Assembly (NCBI GenBank): GCA_002255025.1
Contig: NJEJ01000011.1
Coordinates: forward strand, 1-28,935
Direction: 5' to 3'
Origin: Candidatus Bathyarchaeota archaeon ex4484_135
Lineage (GTDB): Archaea; Thermoproteota; Bathyarchaeia; EX4484-135
DNA: 28,935 bases
Shown piece by piece: positions 21,414 through 28,450 of the stretch. A program made the translations under genes and the position numbers. Under the pieces are notes generated by a model. It was not told the DNA's origin. It saw nothing but the letters and a program-made list of their open reading frames with translations, and searched no databases. The number at the start of each line of letters is the position of its first letter. Positions within the stretch are counted from its first letter, which is position 1.

Positions 21414-22703
21414 ATGGAAAGGCTGACGAGCGTAAGGGAGGCCCTCCGGGCCTATATGGAGCGGTTGTCCCAAGTCCTGGCCGAGCCCGAGGTTGAGGAA
21501 ATCCCGGTCGAGGAGGCGGTCGGCCGGGTCCTGGCCGAGGACATTAAGGCCCCTATTGACCTGCCGCCCTTCGATAAGGCCGTCATGGACGGTTATGCCG
21601 TCAGGGCCCAGGACACCTTCGGTGCCAGGCCCGATAGGCCCGTCAAGCTCAAGCTGGTCGGGAGGGCCCTGGCTGGCCACCTGGGACCTCCTGTCGGCCC
21701 AGGCGAGTGTGTTGAGGTTTCCACGGGCTCTATGCTGCCCGAGGGGGCAGATGCGGTCGTGAGGTACGAGCACGCCAGGGACCTCGGCGGCACTATTGAG
21801 GTCCTCCAGCCCGTCCCGCCTGGCTCCTGCGTGGACAAGGCTGGGAAGGACGTGAAAGCTGGCCAGGTAGTCCTCGAGCGTGGGAAGTCCATCAGGGTGC
21901 CGGACATGGCCGTCATGCTTGCCCTCGGCCTGAGGACCGTCAAGGTCTTCAGGAAGCCCCGCGTGGCCGTGGTGTCCGTGGGCGACGAGTTGGTGGACGC
22001 TGGAGCGGAGTTAGAGCCTGGCTCGGGCAAGGTGAGAGACGTGGACAGGCCCATGGTCATGGAGCTGGCCCGGGAACTCGGTGCCGAGCCCGTGGACCTG
22101 GGCATTCTGCCCGACGACATCGGTGCCATAAGGGAGGCTATCTCGGAGGCCCTGTCCAAGTGCGATGCAGTGATGACCATAGGAGGGGCATCGGTGGGCA
22201 AGCCCGACCTAGTTCTTGAGGCCCTGGAGGGCCTTGAGGGCATCGAGGTAGTGGTCAGGAGGGTATCCATGAGGCCGGGCAGGCCTGTTATCCTGGCCCT
22301 GGCAAGGAGGAAGCCCATGATCTGCCTCCCAGGCCCACCGGTGGCCTGCTTCCTGGCCTTCCAGGTCTTCGCCAGGCCCGTCCTGTTGAGGCTGGCGGGC
22401 ATCAAGCATGGCCTCAGGGCCCTCTGGCCTGCCATAAGGACACGCCTGGCCAGGAGGGTCCCATCGAGGGTGGGCTTCACGGACCTCGTCAGGGTGAGGC
22501 TCTTCCTCGGGCCAGATGGCGACGTGCTGGCCGAGCCAGTTGCCATGAGGGGTGCTGGCGTCCTCTCGAGCCTCGTGAAGGCGAACGGCATTCTCCTGGT
22601 GCCCGAGGAGATGGACGTGTTAGAGGAAGGCTCTTACGTCGAGGTCATACCCATCGGGCCCTTCGAGCTCGTGGGAGGAAGGCCGGGAGGCTGTGGAGGT
22701 TGA
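21414..22703 (+). CDS. moeA: Molybdopterin molybdenumtransferase MoeA, copy 1
   Basis: Inserts molybdate or tungstate into adenylated pterin. About 429 residues from ATG 21414, chosen because it lies about 30 bases after the shared TATA centre; a reading from 21390 starts before the predicted transcript. Landmarks are VMDGYAVRAQDTFGA, VEVSTGSMLPEGADAVV, the MPT-binding-type TIGGASVGKPD, and RPGRPVILALARRKPMICLP, followed by GPPVACFLAF where most MoeA proteins have GNP. It starts a plus-strand unit with moeA2 and moaA, each overlapping the next. Two MoeA copies are common in archaea and may serve different metals (Mo and W), but this sequence does not show which. Confidence 0.93.
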   Translation: MERLTSVREALRAYMERLSQVLAEPEVEEIPVEEAVGRVLAEDIKAPIDLPPFDKAVMDGYAVRAQDTFGARPDRPVKLKLVGRALAGHLGPPVGPGECVEVSTGSMLPEGADAVVRYEHARDLGGTIEVLQPVPPGSCVDKAGKDVKAGQVVLERGKSIRVPDMAVMLALGLRTVKVFRKPRVAVVSVGDELVDAGAELEPGSGKVRDVDRPMVMELARELGAEPVDLGILPDDIGAIREAISEALSKCDAVMTIGGASVGKPDLVLEALEGLEGIEVVVRRVSMRPGRPVILALARRKPMICLPGPPVACFLAFQVFARPVLLRLAGIKHGLRALWPAIRTRLARRVPSRVGFTDLVRVRLFLGPDGDVLAEPVAMRGAGVLSSLVKANGILLVPEEMDVLEEGSYVEVIPIGPFELVGGRPGGCGG

Positions 22704-23977
22704 GGACCAGGTTGTTGATGGGGCTCCAAGAGGCCCTAGAGGCCATAATAAACACCCTCGAGCCGAGGCCCCTCGGGACCGAGGAAGTAAGGCTCGAAGA
22801 AGCCCTCGGCCGGGTCCTGGCCGAGGACGTTGAGGCCCCGATAGACGTGCCGGGCTTCAGGAGGGCCCTCATGGACGGTTACGCCGTGAGGGCCCAGGAC
22901 ACCTTCGGTGCGAGCGTGGAAGAGCCCGCCAGGCTCAAGCTGGTCGGGCGTGTCGAAATGGGGCAAGCGGCAACCGTCTCGGTCGGCCCTGGCGAGTGTG
23001 TTGAGGTTTCCACGGGCTCTATGCTGCCCGAGGGGGCAGATGCAGTCGTGAGGCTGGAGGACACGGTCCTCCACGGGCAAGATGTCTTGGTGTTCGAGCC
23101 AGCTGTCCCGGGCCAGAACGTGATGGAAGCCGGGGTCGACATCAAGGCTGGCGAGCTGGTCCTGAGGGCCGGCGATTTCCTCACACCGCAGAAGCTCGGG
23201 GTCGTGTCGGCCCTGGGCCTGAGGACCGTCAGGGTCTTCAGGAGGCCGCGAGTGGCCGTGATATCCACCGGCGTCGAGTTGGTCAGGCCCGGGGAGCCCC
23301 TCGGGCCGGGCAAGATATACGACATAAATTGGCTGACCGTTCAATTGGCCGTCAAGGCGGCTGGGGGAGAGCCTTTCTTCCTCGGGACCGCGAGGGACGA
23401 CTCGGCCGAATTGGCCGACCTCATGGCCGAGGGCCTGGAGAAGGCCGACCTCGTGGTAGCGACGGGGGCTTCTTCCGTTGGTTCCTCGGACGTGGTCAGG
23501 GATGCTCTGTCGAGGCTTGGTGCCCAGGTCGTAGTAGATGGCATAAGGGTGAAGCCGGGCAAGCCCACCGTAGTGGCCAAGGCGGGGGGCAAGCCTATCT
23601 TCTGCCTCCCGGGCCACCCGACCTCGGCCCTGATAACCTTCACGGTGTTCGTGGAGCCCGTCCTAGCCCGGATGTCCGGCCTAAAGGGCCTGACGAGGCC
23701 CGTCTTGAGGGCCAGGCTGGCGTCAAGGATAATACCGGACACGGGACGCCACAACTTCGTCCCCGTCTCGCTCTCCAAAGGGCCCGATGGCTCCCTGCTG
23801 GCTAGGCCCGTGCTGAAGGGCTCAGGGGCCATAACGAGCTTATCGCATGCGGACGGCTACATAGAGGTCCCGGAGGGCACGGAGTTCCTGCCAGAGGGCA
23901 CCGAGGTCGAGGTCAAGCTCTTCTGGCCCCCATGGCCTATCGGGAGGTCCGATATTGAGGCCCATGTTGGTCGATAG
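22700..23977 (+). CDS. moeA: Molybdopterin molybdenumtransferase MoeA, copy 2
   Basis: Second MoeA paralogue, 425 residues from TTG 22700, which overlaps the stop of copy 1 by 4 bases; ATG 22718 is an alternative. It shares LMDGYAVRAQDTFGA and VEVSTGSMLPEGADAVV with copy 1. It differs at the metal/MPT motifs: TGASSVGSSDVV instead of IGGASVGKPD, and FCLPGHPTSALI instead of ICLPGPPVACF. A 53-base stretch is identical in both genes, suggesting recent gene conversion. The motif differences fit specialised roles for the two copies. moaA begins 23 bases before its end. Confidence 0.92.
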   Translation: MRTRLLMGLQEALEAIINTLEPRPLGTEEVRLEEALGRVLAEDVEAPIDVPGFRRALMDGYAVRAQDTFGASVEEPARLKLVGRVEMGQAATVSVGPGECVEVSTGSMLPEGADAVVRLEDTVLHGQDVLVFEPAVPGQNVMEAGVDIKAGELVLRAGDFLTPQKLGVVSALGLRTVRVFRRPRVAVISTGVELVRPGEPLGPGKIYDINWLTVQLAVKAAGGEPFFLGTARDDSAELADLMAEGLEKADLVVATGASSVGSSDVVRDALSRLGAQVVVDGIRVKPGKPTVVAKAGGKPIFCLPGHPTSALITFTVFVEPVLARMSGLKGLTRPVLRARLASRIIPDTGRHNFVPVSLSKGPDGSLLARPVLKGSGAITSLSHADGYIEVPEGTEFLPEGTEVEVKLFWPPWPIGRSDIEAHVGR

Positions 23978-24908
23978 GTTCGGGAGGCCCGTGGACGGGC
24001 TCAGGATATCGGTCACGAACGCCTGTAATTTCGCCTGTATATACTGTCACATGGAGGGGGCCCAGCCGACGGGCCGTGAGGAGCAGATGAGCCCTGAGGA
24101 AATAGGACGCATAGCCAAGGTGGCCTCAGAGCTGGGCATAACCAAGATAAAGCTGACGGGCGGGGAGCCCACCGTCAGGCCTGACATAGCCGACGTGGTG
24201 GCCTCCATATCGGCCGTCGAGGGCATAAAGGACCTCTCCATGACCACGAACGGCTCGATGCTCGCCGACCTGGCTTACGAACTCGCCGATGCTGGCCTGA
24301 TGAGGGTGAACGTGAGCTTGGACACGCTGGACCCGGGCAAGTTCAAGTTCATAACGGGCCGTGACTGCCTGGCAGATGTCCTCGACGGGATAGAAGCTGC
24401 CTTAGATGCTGGCCTCAGGCCCCTCAAGCTCAACATGGTCTTGCTCAAAGGCCTCAACGACCGGGAGGTATGGCGTTTGGTCGATTTCGCCAGGAGCAGG
24501 AAGGCCGTGCTACAGGTCATAGAGCTGGTGAGGGCCCCTGGCGTGCCGGAAGGTGTTTTTGAACGCTACCACGCCCCCCTGAAGGACCTAGAAGCCCAGC
24601 TGGTCCTAAGGGCCATCCGAGTGGTCAGGAGGGAGCTCCAGGACAGGCCCAAGTTCTTCCTCCCGAACGGGGCCGAGGTAGAACTGGTCGGGCCCGTCCA
24701 CAACACGGCCTTCTGTGCCAAGTGCAGACGCCTCAGGCTCACGGCCAACGGGAAGCTGAAGCTTTGCCTCATGAGGCCTGAGACGCTCGACCTGATAGGG
24801 CCCTTGAGGTCCGGTGCCAGCGATGAAGAGCTGAAAGCCATATTCAGGAAGGCCGTGGCCATGAGGGAGCCGTTCTACAAGCCAGCCAAGGATCCCAACC
24901 GTCCTTAA
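23955..24908 (+). CDS. moaA: GTP 3',8-cyclase MoaA
   Basis: Radical SAM enzyme that starts pterin cofactor synthesis from GTP. The 317-residue product has the N-terminal [4Fe-4S] motif CNFACIYC (Cys 24, 28, 31). LTGGEPTVRPD follows at 68-78. The second, GTP-binding cluster has CAKCRRLRLTANGKLKLC (Cys 254, 257, 271). The C-terminus ends KDPNRP and lacks the terminal Gly-Gly of bacterial MoaA; I cannot tell whether this is normal in close relatives. TTG 23955 has GGGAGGT seven bases before it; ATG 23964 is possible. It overlaps moeA2 by 23 bases and closes the cofactor unit. Confidence 0.93.
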   Translation: MRPMLVDRFGRPVDGLRISVTNACNFACIYCHMEGAQPTGREEQMSPEEIGRIAKVASELGITKIKLTGGEPTVRPDIADVVASISAVEGIKDLSMTTNGSMLADLAYELADAGLMRVNVSLDTLDPGKFKFITGRDCLADVLDGIEAALDAGLRPLKLNMVLLKGLNDREVWRLVDFARSRKAVLQVIELVRAPGVPEGVFERYHAPLKDLEAQLVLRAIRVVRRELQDRPKFFLPNGAEVELVGPVHNTAFCAKCRRLRLTANGKLKLCLMRPETLDLIGPLRSGASDEELKAIFRKAVAMREPFYKPAKDPNRP

Positions 24909-24913
24909 GCTCG

Positions 24914-25120
24914 TTACATCTCGCCGGACTTCCTCAGCTCGTCTATGAACTCCTCGTAATCCCTGGTCCTGCCAGTCCTCTCGTCCTCTTCAGCCCCCCG
25001 GATGGCCTTCATGAGCTCCTCGTCGGTCAATACCTCTAGCGTTTCGAGCAGCCCTCCGAGGAACTCGCTCACCCGCCTCAGGAACTCCTTAGCGGTAAGG
25101 AAGGGCCCCTTTGTGACCAT
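24914..25120 (-). CDS. Small acidic hypothetical protein
   Basis: I do not recognise this protein of about 68 residues. It looks helical, with a basic/hydrophobic first half (FLTAKEFLRRVSEFLGGLLE) and a charged second half (LTDEELMKAIRGAEEDERTG, then RDYEEFIDELRKSG). The second half recalls the C-terminal arms of small antitoxins of the AbrB/PHD/RelB kind, but no toxin gene lies beside it. ATG 25118-25120 or GTG 25127-25129 are the likely starts, with AGGAGGGACGG just upstream. A longer reading from 25234 runs into the tRNA promoter and is less likely. It lies tail to tail with moaA. Confidence 0.5.
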   Translation of the reverse strand: MVTKGPFLTAKEFLRRVSEFLGGLLETLEVLTDEELMKAIRGAEEDERTGRTRDYEEFIDELRKSGEM

Positions 25121-25236
25121 CGCCACCACCCGTCCCTCCTGCCACTCACGACAGGTAAGCCCTATCGCCAGGCTGGCCGTAAGCTCGTGAAAACGGCCAT
25201 CGGAAGGCCGGGGATTCGTGCCTCCCTCGGGCAAGG

Positions 25237-25244
25237 CTAATAAG
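25237..25244 (+). promoter_or_regulatory. TATA box for tRNA-Asn
   Basis: CTAATAAG is centred about 30 bases before the first base of the mature tRNA. Confidence 0.5.
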
Positions 25245-25270
25245 GCCCTCCCGCCGAGCCCCCTTACGGT

Positions 25271-25346
25271 GCCGCCGTAGCTCAGGTGGTAGAGCGGCGG
25301 GCTGTTAACCCGCAGGTCGTGGGTTCAAGTCCCACCGGCGGCGCCA
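25271..25346 (+). tRNA. tRNA-Asn (anticodon GTT)
   Basis: It folds as a complete cloverleaf. The acceptor stem GCCGCCG (25271-25277) pairs with CGGCGGC (25336-25342), followed by discriminator G and an encoded CCA (25344-25346). The D arm is GCTC/GAGC and the anticodon stem GCGGG/CCCGC with loop CTGTTAA (anticodon GTT). The T arm is GTGGG, TTCAAGT, CCCAC. There is no intron. The TATA box lies at the expected distance upstream. Confidence 0.98.
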
Positions 25347-25375
25347 ATATACGTGTGTTCCCTCTAGGGCCCAGC

Positions 25376-25648
25376 TCACAGTATGCCCAGTCTCATGGCC
25401 ACGTCTACCGCCTTGTATTCGGGCCTTAGCTTCACTATCGCCTTCTTCTCGCCCCTCGGCGTTATCAGCGTCCATACCTTCTCGACCTTCACGTCGAATA
25501 GCTCTTCCACGGCCCTCTTCACCATCTGCTTGTTGGCCTTCAGGTCCACTATGAAGACTAGCTTGTTCTCCTCCTCTACCATACGCATGGTCTTCTCCGT
25601 CATTATCGGGTACTTCACGACCTTGTACGGGTCGAAGCCCCCGGCCAT
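25376..25648 (-). CDS. rpl23: Large ribosomal subunit protein uL23
   Basis: Ribosomal protein near the peptide exit tunnel, where it helps dock the signal recognition particle. The 90-residue protein is the normal archaeal size. It has YPIMTEKTMRMVEEENKLVF at about 14-33, followed by VKRAVEELFDVKVEKVWTL, both typical of L23. ATG 25646-25648 follows a TATA box (25677-25685) shared in position with the divergent GTPase gene. The gene stands alone between tRNA-Asn and the GTPase. In most archaea it lies in the S10 operon between rpl4 and rpl2, neither of which is here. Confidence 0.95.
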   Translation of the reverse strand: MAGGFDPYKVVKYPIMTEKTMRMVEEENKLVFIVDLKANKQMVKRAVEELFDVKVEKVWTLITPRGEKKAIVKLRPEYKAVDVAMRLGIL

Positions 25649-25676
25649 CTCGACCGCCTGGGACGGGGCCTCGTGG

Positions 25677-25685
25677 TTAAAAATA
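25677..25685. promoter_or_regulatory. TATA element between divergent rpl23 and GTPase genes
   Basis: TTAAAAATA is centred at 25681. It could serve rpl23 (start near 25654, ATG 25648) and the GTPase gene (start near 25708, ATG 25721). It is not a palindrome, and I see no separate second box. Confidence 0.5.
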
Positions 25686-25720
25686 AGGCTTGGCCTGGCT
25701 TTGAGAGGCCGTGGGCGGAG

Positions 25721-26272
25721 ATGTACGTGTTCAAGGTGGTGCTGATAGGTGATGGCGGCGTTGGGAAGTCCACGCTGAGGAGGAGGTTCATGGGGGAGAC
25801 GTTCAGCGGCCAGTACATAATGACCATAGGAGCCGATTTCTCGGCCAAGATCGTGGAGCTGGACGGCAGGCGTGTGAAGTTTGTGATATGGGACCTAGCT
25901 GGCCAACCGCACTTCAGGGAGGTGAGGGCTGACTTCTACAGGGGGGCCAGCGGGGCCCTCCTGGTCTACGACATAACGAGGCGTGAGACCTTAGAGCACG
26001 TACCGTCCTGGATGGAGGAGTTCGTGAGGAACTCCGGCCGGGCGGACCTAGCGGTCGTTTTAGTGGCGAACAAGATAGACCTCAGGAGCCAGGCCCGAGA
26101 TGCCGTAACGATGGAGGAAGGGATCAGGATGTGCGAGTACCTCAAGGCCCAATTCGGTATCCCAGTGGATTTCATAGAGACCTCGGCCAAGACGGGCGAG
26201 AACGTGGAAAACGCGTTCCTCACGCTGGCGAGCAGGCTGTTGGAGAAGAAAAGAAGTTACGGCTTAACTTAG
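25721..26272 (+). CDS. Rab/Ras-like small GTPase
   Basis: Small GTP-binding switch protein, about 183 residues from ATG 25721. All G motifs are present: G1 GDGGVGKS (10-17), a Rab-like switch I TIGADF (35-40), G3 DLAGQ (58-62) with the catalytic-type Gln, G4 NKID (117-120) and G5 ETSAK (153-157). There is no C-terminal Cys for lipid attachment, so membrane recruitment would need a partner. A longer reading from 25673 begins before the predicted transcript. The gene faces a two-gene unit encoding a longin-like/winged-helix protein and a membrane protein, and overlaps it by 4 bases. Longin and roadblock proteins are known partners or exchange factors of such GTPases, so a functional link is a reasonable inference. 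Confidence 0.92.
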   Translation: MYVFKVVLIGDGGVGKSTLRRRFMGETFSGQYIMTIGADFSAKIVELDGRRVKFVIWDLAGQPHFREVRADFYRGASGALLVYDITRRETLEHVPSWMEEFVRNSGRADLAVVLVANKIDLRSQARDAVTMEEGIRMCEYLKAQFGIPVDFIETSAKTGENVENAFLTLASRLLEKKRSYGLT

Positions 26273-26631
26273 ACGACCTCCTGTTGCTGGGGGCCTTTCG
26301 CGTACCTTGAGTAAATGATGGCCATGTTTGCCAAGACGAGCGAGGTAGCCACCGGAGGGAGGTAGAAACTGAGCAGCCTGAGCGTCAGCCTCACGGCATC
26401 TCCGATGGGCAGGAAACTCAGGTCTAAGAGCCGCGAGATGATGTCTAAGGCGAGGGAGATTAACCCCACCAGCCAGACCAGCCCTAGGGCCGTGAACTTG
26501 CCGGACAAGAGGCTCCCGTAAAGCCTAGAGCTTATGGCAAAGCAAGAAGCAGACGCCACGGCGTAAGCAATCAGGAGCAACGAGTTCAGGGCCATGTCAA
26601 CCGGGGGTAAGGGCATGGTTCTCCACCTCAT
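26269..26631 (-). CDS. Three-helix membrane protein of the GTPase-longin module
   Basis: I do not recognise this family. The 120-residue protein has hydrophobic segments at about 14-35, 46-65 and 83-107, short connecting loops, and a polar tail ending GPQQQEVV. ATG 26629-26631 overlaps the TGA of the longin-like gene (ATGA), so the two are translationally coupled and probably act together. Its end overlaps the end of the GTPase gene on the other strand by 4 bases. It could supply the membrane anchor for the longin protein or the unlipidated GTPase; that is inference from gene order. Confidence 0.7.
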   Translation of the reverse strand: MRWRTMPLPPVDMALNSLLLIAYAVASASCFAISSRLYGSLLSGKFTALGLVWLVGLISLALDIISRLLDLSFLPIGDAVRLTLRLLSFYLPPVATSLVLANMAIIYSRYAKGPQQQEVV

Positions 26632-27578
26632 GCCCCGAACTTCCTGAACTCTTCCCCGTGCCTGGTCCTCATGGCCGCCTGCACCTTGGCTATTATATCG
26701 CTTGCCAGGACGCCCATCAGTGGCTTGACCTCCTGGCTCAGCGTGGAGAAGAAGGACTTAAACATCTCTGAGACCTCGTTGGGCGTGTGGAGCCAGGCAA
26801 GCCTGTCTGCCTCCCTGACTTCTATACCGCCTTCTTCCCTCTGGTTCAGCCATGGCTGACCCCAGCTCGCCACAGCCCTGGACAAGGCTGCCTTGACTAC
26901 ATCGTAGCCCAACAGGTCCCTGAGATCCTTGAGGTACTCGTTAAGGGCCTCCTCGTAGGCCTTGGCTACTTTCCTCACGGGCTCTGATATATTTACGTCA
27001 ACAAGGCCCATTTCCACGAGCTTCTCAATCCTGTGGATGGCTTCATCAACGCTCAGGCCTGCCTCAGCTGCTATCTCGGCCACCGTCCTCCTCCCGTCCA
27101 CGAACCTGAGGACAGCCCATAGCTCCCTCGGTATAGTAACGTCCTTGCCGAGCTCTACCTGGCCAAGCCTGGGCACGTGGTAGGAGCTCACGGCTATCAC
27201 GGACATCACTCTATCGCAGACCTCGCCAAAGGGCTCGAACAAACTCGTGTCGTTGTCCCAGGCCTCTAACCTCGGGCCGTAGAGCTCCTCGAACTCCCTG
27301 ACCAAGGCCCTCAGGTATTCCTCGGCTATGAGGCTCCTGTGGTCCACTATCAGGGCACCGTAGACCTTCTGGCCCGTCTCTATCATTATGGTGAAGCCCT
27401 TTGCCTCTATGCACCTGAGGGCTGGCCCGCCTATCGGCGATATCTCCTTGACGAAGCTACCTATGGCCGTGAGGAAGCTGGCTATCAGGTCCGGCTGTAT
27501 TTTCTCTGGTGCCAGGTTCCTTGAGAAGAGCGGTATGCCGTCCTTGTTCATTATGAACATGGCGTATACCTTTGCCAA
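26628..27578 (-). CDS. Longin/roadblock-like plus winged-helix protein
   Basis: The 316-residue protein looks like three parts. The N-terminal region (about 1-105; AKVYAMFIMNKDGIPLFSRN, later GGPALRCIEAKGFTIMIETG) has the pattern of a longin-type domain as in GTPase regulators. A winged-helix region (about 148-195; RELWAVLRFVDGRRTVAEIA, then IHRIEKLVEMGLVDV) follows, and a helical C-terminal part runs from about 200 to 316. The TTG at 27576-27578 is preceded by a TATA-like box near 27611-27620. It is coupled to the downstream membrane protein and faces a Rab-like GTPase. The longin assignment rests on pattern only and needs structure-based search; the winged helix could bind DNA or, as in ESCRT-II-like proteins, other proteins. 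Confidence 0.65.
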   Translation of the reverse strand: MAKVYAMFIMNKDGIPLFSRNLAPEKIQPDLIASFLTAIGSFVKEISPIGGPALRCIEAKGFTIMIETGQKVYGALIVDHRSLIAEEYLRALVREFEELYGPRLEAWDNDTSLFEPFGEVCDRVMSVIAVSSYHVPRLGQVELGKDVTIPRELWAVLRFVDGRRTVAEIAAEAGLSVDEAIHRIEKLVEMGLVDVNISEPVRKVAKAYEEALNEYLKDLRDLLGYDVVKAALSRAVASWGQPWLNQREEGGIEVREADRLAWLHTPNEVSEMFKSFFSTLSQEVKPLMGVLASDIIAKVQAAMRTRHGEEFRKFGA

Positions 27579-27610
27579 CTCGGGCCCCGTGGTGACTGGG
27601 GAGCTGGCGT

Positions 27611-27620
27611 AAAAACTTAA
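27611..27620 (-). promoter_or_regulatory. TATA-like box for the longin-like gene
   Basis: TTAAGTTTTT on the minus strand lies at the junction with the nucleotidyltransferase gene's 3' end, predicting a start near 27588. Confidence 0.4.
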
Positions 27621-28450
27621 TACCGTTTTACCTTGCCGTCTTCTCCCACCGCAGCTACCTTGTAGCCTAGAGCCGCCAAGTGGAGGTTGAGAACGCCCGG
27701 CAGGACCATTAGGAGCACGGGGCCGTAGGAAGCCAGCTTCTTCCTAAGCCTCAGGAACTCCTTGGCCAGCCTGGGCCAGGGCCAAGGGCTTTTCATGCCG
27801 AAGGCCCTGACGAGTTCTGACAGAGATCCTATTCGGCCGGAAGTGTAGTAGGAGACGGCGTAAACGGTCCACTTAAGGGCCTCAAGCACGTACTTGAGGG
27901 CTAGGTCCGTTATAGGGCAGAAGAAGGAGGCCCCGAAGGCAAGGGAGAAGCAAACCATGAGGTTCCTTAGGAGCTGAGATGCCTCCCGCTTGGCCGGGGG
28001 GCTCAGGCCCTCGGGGAGGCTCCCGTAGATGACCTTGCAAGTCCTGAGGACGCTCCCGAGCACTATCTCCCTCGGGGCCATGAGGGCCGTGAGGACCTGG
28101 GATGTCCCGAAGATACGCCTGAAGTCCAGGCTCCTCAGGTCCTTCTCCCTGCACACGAAGGGCGAGTGGAACATGCCCGTGGCCTTCTCCAGTGACCAGA
28201 AGAGATGACCGAGGAGCCCCTTGGGTCTCGGGCTCCGGCTCAGCCACGAGAGCCTAGACCAGATGGCCTTTACCTCTTCATCGCAGCAATCGTCGTCTAG
28301 GATCACCAAGAGGTCGATATCGCTGGCCCAGGAGGGTTCTTCCCCCATGACGGTGCTCCCGAACAACACCAGGGCCCTGACGTGTCCTGCCTTGTCCCCG
28401 AGGGAGGAGAACACTTTCTCGGCCAGCGAACGCTCATCAACGGTCTTCAA
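27617..28450 (-). CDS. Nucleotidyltransferase-domain protein
   Basis: The first 110 residues or so form a minimal polymerase-beta-type nucleotidyltransferase. VLFGSTVMGEEPSWASDIDL at about 28-47 contains the GS motif and the paired Asp (SDIDL) that bind metal and NTP. The rest (about 150-277) is helical and partly hydrophobic and may be a HEPN-like or substrate-binding domain. Such proteins transfer nucleotides to small molecules, proteins or RNA; the substrate here is unknown. At 277 residues it is longer than MNT antitoxins. The TTG start at 28448-28450 lies inside the end of the upstream HD gene (14-base overlap), so the two are coupled. Confidence 0.75.
   Translation of the reverse strand: MKTVDERSLAEKVFSSLGDKAGHVRALVLFGSTVMGEEPSWASDIDLLVILDDDCCDEEVKAIWSRLSWLSRSPRPKGLLGHLFWSLEKATGMFHSPFVCREKDLRSLDFRRIFGTSQVLTALMAPREIVLGSVLRTCKVIYGSLPEGLSPPAKREASQLLRNLMVCFSLAFGASFFCPITDLALKYVLEALKWTVYAVSYYTSGRIGSLSELVRAFGMKSPWPWPRLAKEFLRLRKKLASYGPVLLMVLPGVLNLHLAALGYKVAAVGEDGKVKRY

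Noticed and set aside
21593..22591. Long open frame (332 codons) antisense to moeA1
   Set aside because: It is a shadow created by GC-rich codon use; its composition is low-complexity (Ser, Thr, Pro, Arg) and the sense strand is a clear MoeA.
22736..23617. Open frame of 293 codons antisense to moeA2
   Set aside because: Same reason: the sense-strand gene is well supported and the antisense translation resembles no protein.
24914..25120. Toxin-antitoxin pair
   Set aside because: The small acidic protein resembles an antitoxin tail only loosely, and no toxin-like gene adjoins it.
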